This document shows, one piece after another, positions 33,585 to 41,214 of a stretch of 64,000 nucleotides of DNA. Position numbers and translations under genes: made by a program. Every line of letters begins with the position of its first letter. Positions within the stretch are counted from its first letter, which is position 1. The DNA is from Neisseria perflava. GTDB taxonomy: Bacteria; Pseudomonadota; Gammaproteobacteria; Burkholderiales; Neisseriaceae. Under the pieces are notes generated by a model. That model had not been told where the DNA came from. It worked only from the letters and a program-made list of their open reading frames with translations, and did no database searches. Location: NCBI RefSeq assembly GCF_019334725.1, contig NZ_CP079818.1:868001-932000 (forward strand), given 5' to 3'.

Positions 33585-35228
33585 ATGAAACACCTTCACG
33601 ATTTACCAGCTTGGTCAAAATTATGGATACATTTTGACGAAACCAAAGAACAACACATGCGTGAAATGTTCGAGCAAGATCCCGAACGTGCCGAGCGCTA
33701 CTGGCTGCAGGTTGGCGGCCTGACTTTGGATTATTCTAAAAACCGTATCAACGACGAAACCATGGCACTGTTGTTCGAGCTGGCGCGTGAAGCAGGCGTA
33801 CCGGAGCGGATGCAGCAAATGTTCCACGGCGAAAAAATCAATACGACAGAAAACCGCGCCGTACTCCACGTTGCCCTGCGCAACCGTACCAACGCCCCTA
33901 TCGTCGTGGATGGCGAAGATGTCATGCCTAAGGTTAACCATGTCCTGCAACGCATGGGCGAGTTCGCGCATGAAGTCCGCAGCGGTAGCTGGTTGGGCTA
34001 TACCAATCAAGTCATTACCGACGTCGTCAATATCGGTATCGGCGGCTCTGACCTCGGCCCTCTGATGATGTGTACCGCGCTCAAGCCTTTCGGCCATCCG
34101 CGTTTGAACATGCACTTCGTCTCCAATGTGGACGGCTCCCAACTGCGCGACGTATTGTCCAAAGTCCACCCCGAGACCACCCTCTTCATCATCGCCTCCA
34201 AAACCTTTACCACCCAAGAAACCCTGACCAACGCCCTGACCGCACGTAAATGGTTCTTGGATCATGCAGGCGATGAAAGCGCCGTGGCCAAACACTTCGT
34301 TGCCGTATCGACCAACCAAAAAGCCGTTGCCGAATTCGGTATCGATACCGCCAATATGTTTGAATTTTGGGACTGGGTCGGCGGACGATACAGCCTCTGG
34401 TCGGCCATCGGCCTGCCGATTATGCTGTATCTCGGCGAAGAAAACTTCATCGAAATGCTCAACGGCGCACACCTGATGGACCAACACTTCATCAACACGC
34501 CGCTGGAGCGCAACCTGCCGGTTATCCTTGCCCTTATCGGTGTTTGGTACATCAACTACTACGGCGGCGGCAGCCACGTTATCGCTCCTTACGACCAACA
34601 TCTCCACCGCCTGCCCAAATTCATCCAGCAGCTCGACATGGAGAGTAACGGCAAACAAGTTACCCTTGACGGTAAACCGGTCGGTTACGAAACTTCCCCG
34701 ATTATTTGGGGCGAAACCGGTATCAACGGCCAGCATGCCTTCTTCCAACTGCTGCACCAAGGTACGCACATCACGCCGATTGACCTGATTGCATCCCTTG
34801 AAAAACGCAGCAATTTGCAAGGCCACCACGAAATCCTGTTGGCAAACGTCTTTGCCCAAGCCGAAGCCTTTATGCGAGGTAAAACGCCTGACGAAGTACG
34901 CGCCGAGCTTCAAGCACAAGGCATGGACGAAGCGCGTATCGAAGAGCTGGTTCCACACAAAACCTTCTCCGGCAACCGCCCGACCAACCTCATCCTCATG
35001 GACAAAATCAACCCGCGCAATATGGGCAGCCTGATTGCCATGTACGAACACAAAACCTTCGTGCAAGGCATTATTTGGGGCATCAACAGCTTTGACCAAT
35101 GGGGCGTAGAACTCGGCAAACAGTTGGCCAAAACCATTCTTGCCGAATTGACCGGCGAGACTGAAGTGCAAAAACACGACAGCTCCACTACACGCCTGAT
35201 TAATCTTTATTTGAACGCCAACAAATAA
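33585..35228 (+). CDS. pgi: glucose-6-phosphate isomerase
   Basis: Interconverts glucose and fructose 6-phosphate. 547 aa, normal length. Signatures: TDVVNIGIGGSDLGPLM, the FVSNVDG segment, the catalytic region GETGINGQHAFFQLLHQGT and the C-terminal FDQWGVELGKQLAK. Start at 33585 follows AGGAGAG. Last gene of the glucose operon, ended by a perfect uptake-sequence hairpin. Confidence 0.98.
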   Translation: MKHLHDLPAWSKLWIHFDETKEQHMREMFEQDPERAERYWLQVGGLTLDYSKNRINDETMALLFELAREAGVPERMQQMFHGEKINTTENRAVLHVALRNRTNAPIVVDGEDVMPKVNHVLQRMGEFAHEVRSGSWLGYTNQVITDVVNIGIGGSDLGPLMMCTALKPFGHPRLNMHFVSNVDGSQLRDVLSKVHPETTLFIIASKTFTTQETLTNALTARKWFLDHAGDESAVAKHFVAVSTNQKAVAEFGIDTANMFEFWDWVGGRYSLWSAIGLPIMLYLGEENFIEMLNGAHLMDQHFINTPLERNLPVILALIGVWYINYYGGGSHVIAPYDQHLHRLPKFIQQLDMESNGKQVTLDGKPVGYETSPIIWGETGINGQHAFFQLLHQGTHITPIDLIASLEKRSNLQGHHEILLANVFAQAEAFMRGKTPDEVRAELQAQGMDEARIEELVPHKTFSGNRPTNLILMDKINPRNMGSLIAMYEHKTFVQGIIWGINSFDQWGVELGKQLAKTILAELTGETEVQKHDSSTTRLINLYLNANK

Positions 35229-35244
35229 AGCATTTATTTAAAAC

Positions 35245-35277
35245 AAAAGGCCGTCTGAAAGTTTCAGACGGCCTTTT
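35245..35277. terminator. bidirectional terminator, pgi/nnrS
   Basis: AAAAGGCCGTCTGAAA (35245-35260) pairs with 35262-35277 around a single base, followed by T-rich sequence, between convergent genes. Confidence 0.85.
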
Positions 35278-35280
35278 GTT

Positions 35281-36378
35281 TCATTCCGGATCATCCGTAA
35301 ACGCATTTTCCCGAAATATCGGTACAAACGTGAAAAGATACAGTACGAACACGGCGATGGTCAGAATCGCAGGAACGGTAATGAAAAATATCGGGTTCAC
35401 GTTCATCAAGAAAGCGCGCGAGATGGCGGCCATAAAGAGTAGGGGGATGGCAATGCGGCAGAGTTTCGGGTAGTCGAGTTTGGTAAAGCCGCTGTGCCAC
35501 AGTCCGGCGGTCAGCCACACCATCATCACGCCGCCCATCATACCGCCGAGGGTAATCAAGTGTAATGGGGCGGAGGAAGGCAGATTTTGCAGTTTCTCCA
35601 CGCCTGTCCACAGATAGCCTGCGGCGGCAAAAAGCTGGAGCAGGTAATAAGTGCAGACGTAGTGTTTGCGCAGGAGTTCGTGATGGTGGAGCTCACGCAG
35701 CTTGGCGAGCAGGATGAATCCGACGGCAAGCGCGGTAAAACCGGCGGTTTGTGCGGGCAGCCAAAGTTCGGCGGCGGCGTGCAGCAGCAGGAAAGTAATG
35801 GCGATGTTTTTATAAACGATATTTGGAATAAAAACAGGGTCTTTCAGACGGCATTCTTTAAGGGCTTCCGCGCCCAAAAGAATGCTGACGCGGACGGATA
35901 CAAACATGACAGCTGCTATGTTCAGATGTACTTGCGCGCGCAGTAAGTTCAAATCGCCAGTTGCGGCGTAGGCCGTCTGAAAAACGGTAAATGCGGCGAG
36001 CAGCATTAGTAGGGCGAAGTTATCAGTGTTGCGATCAAGCCAAATCAGCCAAGTGCAGAACAGCAGCAATACCAGCCAATAGACAGCAACGAAAAACGAG
36101 GCAGTTTGCGGCGAAAAGGGCAGTATGGCGGATGCGGCGAGCAGTAATGCCGCCATCAAAGTAGCGACAGGTTTCAGACGGCCTTGATAGCCCGTCCATT
36201 CAAGCATGGCGGCAGTCAGAAAACCGCCGTATGCCGCAGGCAGCATGAGCTCTAAGAAGATTTGGCGGTGCAAAATGACGGCACCGGGGCCGATGAAAAA
36301 CACCAACGCGCCGAGTATGGCAAGCACCGCCGCACCGACGAAAAACGGCCGCATGGGGTGGGTAAAAAACTTATTCAT
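35281..36378 (-). CDS. nnrS: NnrS family membrane protein
   Basis: 365-aa polytopic protein with about ten to twelve helices. It matches NnrS: an N-terminal HPMRPFFVGAAVLAILG, HRQIFLELMLPAAYGGFLTAAMLEWTGYQG and the late LHLITLGGMMGGVMMVWLTAGLWHSG. NnrS proteins are haem- and copper-containing and protect against nitric oxide-related stress in other bacteria. It follows the cadD cassette on the same strand, but the repeat-filled gap of nearly 300 bp makes co-transcription uncertain. Confidence 0.88.
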   Translation of the reverse strand: MNKFFTHPMRPFFVGAAVLAILGALVFFIGPGAVILHRQIFLELMLPAAYGGFLTAAMLEWTGYQGRLKPVATLMAALLLAASAILPFSPQTASFFVAVYWLVLLLFCTWLIWLDRNTDNFALLMLLAAFTVFQTAYAATGDLNLLRAQVHLNIAAVMFVSVRVSILLGAEALKECRLKDPVFIPNIVYKNIAITFLLLHAAAELWLPAQTAGFTALAVGFILLAKLRELHHHELLRKHYVCTYYLLQLFAAAGYLWTGVEKLQNLPSSAPLHLITLGGMMGGVMMVWLTAGLWHSGFTKLDYPKLCRIAIPLLFMAAISRAFLMNVNPIFFITVPAILTIAVFVLYLFTFVPIFRENAFTDDPE

Positions 36379-36456
36379 AGTTTGGCTTGATTCTGCATGA
36401 AGATGCTTTCGGATATAGATTTATTGGGAGGACAGGGCTGTATTTTTGCCAAACAG

Positions 36457-36651
36457 GCAAGCCTTCGGCTTGCTTACCCTCTCCCTAGCCCTCTCCCACG
36501 GGGAGAGGGGATTAAACTGCCAAACCCGAACATTTTTAGGTTTACCTGACATCTGATTCTCAATTCTACGTTCTTTGATTTTCAGCAACCTGATCCCCTC
36601 TCCCCGTGGGAGAGGTTTAGGGAGAGGGCAACGAACCGCAAGGTTTGTCAG
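36457..36651. repeat. ~195-bp repeat, copy 1
   Basis: Begins with hairpin GCAAGCC-TTC-GGCTTGC (36457-36473). A ~35-bp arm follows (36475-36511, CCCTCTCCC..GGGGAGAGGG) with its inverted counterpart at 36594-36628, and it ends GGTTTGTCAGA. The sequence between the arms is unique to the repeat. About 90 percent identical by eye to copy 2. The left side may extend to about 36431. It does not carry Correia-element ends or a transposase. It lies between nnrS and cadD. Confidence 0.85.
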
Positions 36652-36672
36652 ATACTCAAATGCCCGTATCAT

Positions 36673-37287
36673 TCATATTATTGATATTATTGTTTGAATT
36701 GTATTATTTTCAATAATAATAAATAATCCTAAACCAATATAAATAACAGCCATTATCCAACGACTAAACTTCTCTACAATTTCACCAACACCTGAAATAT
36801 TAGCCAATCTTTGTGCTGTATATACTAAAACAAAAATCAATATTAAAAATACAAGAAGAGTAACTAATAAGTCGACAAGATCTAAAGTCACAAAGTAAGG
36901 AACAAAAAGTCCAATATTATCTGCACCACAACTAGCAACTGTAACCAAAGCAACAATACCGACTAATTTTGACAACCCTTTTTCATCCAATTCTTTTTTA
37001 GCTCTTTTTTCGCCCTCACAATCGTCGTAAATAGCAACTTTAATACCTAAGTAAATCGGTATTAAACCTAATAAACCCAACACCCATTTTTCCGGAACAT
37101 AATGCAAAACAAAAGCTAGAAATAAACTAACTAATATTAAAATTACAGAACCTAAATATTGTCCGATATAAATATCTCGATATTCTTTTCTAGTATTTGC
37201 TCTAGCAAAAAATATTAATAGTATTACCAACAAATCTACTGCTGTAGCAATATATAAAACAGCAGCAGTAATCACAGTTGAAAACAT
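36673..37287 (-). CDS. cadD: CadD-type cadmium resistance transporter
   Basis: 204-aa inner-membrane protein with about five helices, matching the CadD family known from staphylococci and streptococci: AVDLLVILLIFFARA, YIGQYLGSVILILVSL, VLGLLGLIPIYLGIKVAI, VTVASCGADNIGLFVPYFV. That family gives cadmium (and sometimes zinc) tolerance. The gene is much more AT-rich than its neighbours (rich in TTA, ATA, AAA codons), suggesting transfer from a low-GC source. Start MFSTVITAAVL (37287) follows AGGTGC; frames upstream belong to a duplicated ATPase tail. No cadC-type regulator is nearby. Lies between two repeat copies. Confidence 0.8.
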   Translation of the reverse strand: MFSTVITAAVLYIATAVDLLVILLIFFARANTRKEYRDIYIGQYLGSVILILVSLFLAFVLHYVPEKWVLGLLGLIPIYLGIKVAIYDDCEGEKRAKKELDEKGLSKLVGIVALVTVASCGADNIGLFVPYFVTLDLVDLLVTLLVFLILIFVLVYTAQRLANISGVGEIVEKFSRWIMAVIYIGLGLFIIIENNTIQTIISII

Positions 37288-37295
37288 AAAGCACC

Positions 37296-37357
37296 TCATA
37301 ATGAATCCCCTGCCCCCTTGGCACCACGGCTTTTTCAAAAACCGAATCGCGTTCGGA
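37296..37357 (-). pseudogene. duplicated 3' end of the ABC ATPase gene
   Basis: On the minus strand this reads SERDSVFEKAVVPRGQGIHYE, a diverged copy of the last residues of the ATPase at 37597 (SERDSAFEETVVAREFQGIHYYE). The match stops at about 37357, and cadD begins right after it. It shows that the cassette site arose by duplication of the ATPase end plus the adjoining repeat. Confidence 0.8.
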
Positions 37358-37385
37358 TAACAGATTCGTATCTTTCGCTAAAGAG

Positions 37386-37582
37386 GCAAGCCTGCGGCTT
37401 GCTTACCCTCTCCCTAGCCATCTCCCACGGGGAGAGGGAATTGGGCTGTCGAGCCTGAACATTTTCAGGTTTACCTGACATCTGATTCCCAATTCTACGG
37501 CTCTCTGATTTTGAGAAACCTGATCCCCTTTCCCCGTGGGAGAGGGTTAGGGAGAGGGCAACGAACCGCAAGGTTTGTCAGA
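37386..37582. repeat. ~195-bp repeat, copy 2
   Basis: Same layout as copy 1: hairpin GCAAGCC-TGC-GGCTTGC (37386-37402), CCCTCTCCC..GGGGAGAGGG arms, and end GGTTTGTCAGA (to 37582). It stands between the ATPase stop (37597) and the duplicated ATPase tail before cadD. Confidence 0.85.
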
Positions 37583-37596
37583 AATTTAAATTCCTA

Positions 37597-38289
37597 TCAC
37601 TCATAATAATGAATCCCCTGAAACTCTCTTGCCACCACGGTTTCTTCAAAAGCCGAATCGCGTTCGGACAGCGGCGTAGGCAGGGTAATCACGTTTTGCA
37701 CGTTCATGCCCTTAGTGGAAAGCAGCATGATTTCATGGCTCAGGCGTGCGGCTTCGAAGCGGTCGTGCGTTACCAGCATACACGCCATGCCCTGCCGCTC
37801 GATTTTTTCCACCAGCATGGCGACCAAAATATCGCGCAAATCGCGGTCCAAACCGACGAACGGCTCGTCCAGCAAGGCAAGGTCGCAGCCGCACAGCAGC
37901 AGGCGCAAAAATGCTACCCGTTTCGCCATGCCGCCGGACAATTCGGTCGGATATTTGTTCAAATCGCCCGCAGTCAGCCCGACTTTCGCCGCCAGCGCGA
38001 TGATTTCGCCTTCATCGGGTTTGTCCATAAAAATAGCGATATTCTGCATCGCGGTCAAGTTTCCCGGCAGGCGGTTTTCCTGAAACAGAAAACCCGTTTT
38101 GCGGAAAGTATTGCGTATCGTGCCCGATTTCGGCGTTTCCAAGCCCGCAATCAAACGCAAAACCGTCGTCTTGCCACAGCCGCTCGGCCCGAACAAAGCT
38201 TTCACTTCGCCATGTTGCAGGTTCAAACTGAAATCGCGCACGATGGGGTCGCGGAGAATTTCAAAACGTACGTTTTCAAGACAGAGCAT
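37597..38289 (-). CDS. ABC transporter ATPase (NitT/TauT type)
   Basis: 230-aa nucleotide-binding subunit: Walker A GPSGCGKTTVLRL, signature LSGGMAKRVAF (the usual Q/R position reads MAKR), Walker B CDLALLDEPFVGLD and switch His in LVTHDRFEA. Size and sequence resemble TauB/SsuB/NrtD-type importers. It overlaps the permease stop (TGATG); two adjacent ATGs exist, and the second (38289) has the better spacing to GGAGG. The 3' end of this gene is duplicated near cadD. Energises the importer with the permease and binding protein upstream. Confidence 0.9.
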   Translation of the reverse strand: MLCLENVRFEILRDPIVRDFSLNLQHGEVKALFGPSGCGKTTVLRLIAGLETPKSGTIRNTFRKTGFLFQENRLPGNLTAMQNIAIFMDKPDEGEIIALAAKVGLTAGDLNKYPTELSGGMAKRVAFLRLLLCGCDLALLDEPFVGLDRDLRDILVAMLVEKIERQGMACMLVTHDRFEAARLSHEIMLLSTKGMNVQNVITLPTPLSERDSAFEETVVAREFQGIHYYE

Positions 38290-39086
38290 CATCTCCTCCA
38301 CGGCATAAACAAAATTTCCAAAGGCTTGGTAATCAGGTATTCAAACAGCGACACAAACACGATAACCAACACCACATAAGCCATCACCGTCGAAGTCTCC
38401 AGCATCGCCCTCGCGTCCGCAATCCGCGCGCCCACGCCTTCGCTCGCGCCCAAGAGTTCCGCCATAATCACTACCTTCACCCCCATCGCCACCGCCACGC
38501 CGATGCTGGAAATCACATAGCCCGTCAAATGCGGGATATACAGATAACGGATTTTTTTCAGACGGCCTAATTTATAAGCGTCAAACAATTCCTCATGCTG
38601 CTTGTTCACACTCGCCATCCCGACCGCCGCACTCGCAAACGTCAGCGGCGCAACCAACACAATGATGGTAAACAACACGCTCGGATTGCCGAAACCGAAC
38701 CAAAACAACGCCATCACTACCCAAATAATCGGCGGCATCGCCAACAAAATCGTAATCACAGGCTTGAGCAACGCCATCGCCGTCTTAAAACTGCCCGCCA
38801 CCAGCCCCGCCGCCAATCCCGCTACCAGCGCAACTGAAATCCCCACCACCGACCGCCACAGCGAAATCCCGATTTCGTTTTCCTGAAAATGTTGCAATAA
38901 ATCCAAAGACTTTTGAAACACCTCTACCGGCGCAGGCAGCATAAACTCACCAAATACGGCACTGCCCAACGCCCACAACGCCACCACCACCATCGCCACA
39001 CTCAGACCGGCAAAGCCGCTCCAAAGGTAGTCGATGATGTAAAACACCGCAGGCTGTGGTTTGCGGATTTTGTCGGTTTTAATCAT
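38289..39086 (-). CDS. ABC transporter permease (NitT/TauT type)
   Basis: 265-aa inner-membrane subunit with six helices and a BPD_transp_1 domain: WRSVVGISVALVAGLAAGLVAG, then the EAA loop region FDAYKLGRLKKIRYLYIPHL (about 175-195). Such permeases carry nitrate, sulfonates, taurine, thiamine precursors or related solutes; substrate not predictable. Ends PWRR with its stop overlapping the ATPase start. It is separated from its likely binding protein by the AT-rich GIY-YIG-type gene. Confidence 0.9.
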   Translation of the reverse strand: MIKTDKIRKPQPAVFYIIDYLWSGFAGLSVAMVVVALWALGSAVFGEFMLPAPVEVFQKSLDLLQHFQENEIGISLWRSVVGISVALVAGLAAGLVAGSFKTAMALLKPVITILLAMPPIIWVVMALFWFGFGNPSVLFTIIVLVAPLTFASAAVGMASVNKQHEELFDAYKLGRLKKIRYLYIPHLTGYVISSIGVAVAMGVKVVIMAELLGASEGVGARIADARAMLETSTVMAYVVLVIVFVSLFEYLITKPLEILFMPWRR

Positions 39087-39189
39087 GGTTTGAGTATTGG
39101 TTTGTATTTTGAAATCAGCAGGTTGGGTATGTGGATGCTTTAATCCAATTTTCAGATTATTAGTGTTATTTTCAGGTAGTCAACAGTAA

Positions 39190-40032
39190 CTACGGTGTAC
39201 TGCAAATTGTATTAAGTTTTGCAATGGCGTTATAGTTATGGAAACGTGCATAAACACTGCATTTGTTGCTGTCTTTCAAATTAAATAAAGAGTCATACCA
39301 ATAAGCAATTAATGCACGTCTGACCCCATCTTTTTTTAAAAAATCTAGCGCGATATCAAAGGTACCATTTAAAAAAATGGAAACCGCTCTCGGTAAAACT
39401 GTTTTGTAATAACTCTTTTCAATATATCCATGTTGTTCAATCCAAGAAATTGTTCCTGGAAAATCTAAAATTAATTTATCTAACAATATCATATGGGTGC
39501 TTTGTGTATTCTTTCTATTTAAGGTACTAAAAGCTACCTCATGAGACCCGATATTCAACGTAAAATATCTGCCGCCATTTGTTGACGGGAAAAGTGAAAA
39601 TGTCCATACCCCTTGGTATTCCAACCAGTGTGCCAATCCGGACAATATGAATAAATTCTTTAGATAAGAACATAAATATTCATCTTGAAACATCCTATCT
39701 ACTTTGGGTTTGTGAATAATCAGGTTTTCATCCAAATCATTCAAAGCATCAGATGCTTCTTTAACGCTTAAATAAAAAAGTTCCTTTTGGTTAGCCTGAT
39801 TTGTATTTAGACAGCTTCTAAATCGATAATGCAAATAATGTTCTACTTTCCGCCAATTATTTACTTGTCTAAAATCTGCCAGTTCCCATTTTCCTAATTT
39901 TTTATAAGGTTCAGTTTGGTTGATTTCTTTAATACGCTTAATCGGTGGATAATTACTACCTCCAATTTTTACACTATCACAATTTTTAGAAGTCAAAATA
40001 TAGACATATCCTATAGATTTAGTATCAAACAT
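39190..40032 (-). CDS. GIY-YIG/T5orf172-type protein, AT-rich insertion
   Basis: 280-aa protein. The N terminus (about 5-100) fits the T5orf172/MUG113 branch of the GIY-YIG nuclease superfamily: SIGYVYILTSKNCDSVKIGGS, PPIKRIKEINQTEP, then RKVEHYLHYRFRS (Glu and His) and ELFYLSVKEA. The remaining 180 residues match nothing I know. GC content is far lower than in the flanking genes, and the gene separates the permease from the binding protein of one ABC system. Acquired DNA is likely, perhaps defence- or phage-related, but no other such gene is adjacent. Confidence 0.65.
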   Translation of the reverse strand: MFDTKSIGYVYILTSKNCDSVKIGGSNYPPIKRIKEINQTEPYKKLGKWELADFRQVNNWRKVEHYLHYRFRSCLNTNQANQKELFYLSVKEASDALNDLDENLIIHKPKVDRMFQDEYLCSYLKNLFILSGLAHWLEYQGVWTFSLFPSTNGGRYFTLNIGSHEVAFSTLNRKNTQSTHMILLDKLILDFPGTISWIEQHGYIEKSYYKTVLPRAVSIFLNGTFDIALDFLKKDGVRRALIAYWYDSLFNLKDSNKCSVYARFHNYNAIAKLNTICSTP

Positions 40033-40150
40033 AATTTAAAGTACGCTTCTTCAAAATATATTTATTTTACATTCATAATAGCAAATTGGGTTATGACCAA
40101 AAATCTTATTATATCCGTTTGATGTTGTTAGTTTTGAAGCACCAAACTTT

Positions 40151-40170
40151 GGTGGGCGGGGATGCCCACC
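40151..40170. terminator. GC-rich hairpin after the binding-protein gene
   Basis: GGTGGGC (40151-40157) and GCCCACC (40164-40170) form a 7-bp stem with a 6-nt loop, 10 bp beyond the stop of the binding-protein gene on the minus strand. No T-run follows, so termination is uncertain; it may also mark the edge of the inserted segment. Confidence 0.45.
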
Positions 40171-40179
40171 CTGAGGTTT

Positions 40180-41157
40180 TTAAGCCAAGAAGAACCCGTT
40201 ATCCGGCAGCTTGCCGCCCAAGAGTTTCGGGTTGAACTGCATCAGAATTTCGTAAAACTTCAAAATCTCGTTCTTCACTTCGCTGCCTTTGGTTACCGTC
40301 AGCCGCGCACCGTCTAAGCCCATGACCAGGGCGGGTTCGGGGGCGGGGAGGTAGTTTTTGCCGATTTTTGCCGCGCTTTGGCGGTTGGCAAGTATCCAGT
40401 TGAGCGCGTTTTTCAAATCCTGATGGAAGATGTCGAACTGCGCCTTGTGCGCGTGGAAATATTCTTCGTTGGCGATGATGCCCGCCATCGGAATCAGCGG
40501 TTTGGTGTCAAACGCCTGCCCCCATGCCTTCACCAAATCAAAACTGCGCACGACGTTTACGCCCATGGTTTTGCCTTTGAGTATGCTTGCGCTTGCCATC
40601 GGTTCGGGCAGGATGGCGGCGTGGTAATCCTTGCTCAAAAACAGCCCCACCGCTTCGGGCGGCGTGGCGGTGTAAGTGATGCCGACTTTGTGCGCGTCGA
40701 TTTTCAGTTTTTTCAACAAGGCTTGCAGCACGATGTCGGGCATGTCGTTTTTAAACGGTACGAGGATTTTTTTGCCGACCAAATCCTGCGGCGAGGTAAT
40801 CGCGCTGCCTTTACACATCAGCTGCGTGATGCCGTTGGTCAAAATATTGACCATGCCGACTTTCTGCCCTTGGTTGCGCAGGTTTACGCCGACATTGCTC
40901 GGACTCATCATGACTTTAAATTGTCCGCTTGCCACGCCTGCACGCAGTTGGTCGGGCGAACGCCAGATTTTCAGCGATACATCTGCCTGCTTCGCCAGCT
41001 TGCCTTGCAACGCCGCTACGGCGATGGTAACGCTGGGCATTGCCGGTGCGCCGTATACGGTAAATTGTTCTTTACCGGCTGCTAACAATGAAGGTGAAAC
41101 GCCTGCGGCTGCCAGCGCGGCGGTCATTTTTAAGAAATCGCGTCTTTTCATATCCAT
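40180..41157 (-). CDS. ABC transporter substrate-binding protein (NMT1/SsuA-like)
   Basis: 325-aa exported protein with a twin-arginine-like signal (MKRRDFLKMTAALAAAGVSPSLLAAG). The mature part has the two-lobed layout of NMT1/SsuA/ThiY proteins: VYGAPAMPSVTIAVAALQGKL, KVMMSPSNVGVNLRNQG, DLVGKKILVPFKNDMPDIVLQALLKK and HAAILPEPMASA. Ligand unknown. Start at 41157 follows AGGAGAT. Downstream of the TonB receptor gene (57 bp) and upstream of the permease/ATPase after the inserted gene, so all four probably form one uptake system. Confidence 0.88.
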   Translation of the reverse strand: MDMKRRDFLKMTAALAAAGVSPSLLAAGKEQFTVYGAPAMPSVTIAVAALQGKLAKQADVSLKIWRSPDQLRAGVASGQFKVMMSPSNVGVNLRNQGQKVGMVNILTNGITQLMCKGSAITSPQDLVGKKILVPFKNDMPDIVLQALLKKLKIDAHKVGITYTATPPEAVGLFLSKDYHAAILPEPMASASILKGKTMGVNVVRSFDLVKAWGQAFDTKPLIPMAGIIANEEYFHAHKAQFDIFHQDLKNALNWILANRQSAAKIGKNYLPAPEPALVMGLDGARLTVTKGSEVKNEILKFYEILMQFNPKLLGGKLPDNGFFLA

Positions 41158-41214
41158 TTTTTATCTCCTAATTCTTAATAAGCCAATGCAGGCATTCTTT
41201 CAAACGGCCTGATT

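Noticed and set aside
33621..35177. 518-codon minus-strand frame over pgi
   Set aside because: Shadow of pgi, caused by codon bias; the plus strand encodes a complete Pgi.
36457..37582. Correia (NEMIS) elements
   Set aside because: The terminal inverted repeats of Correia elements are missing; the arms here are CCCTCTCCC-type, so I list an unnamed repeat.
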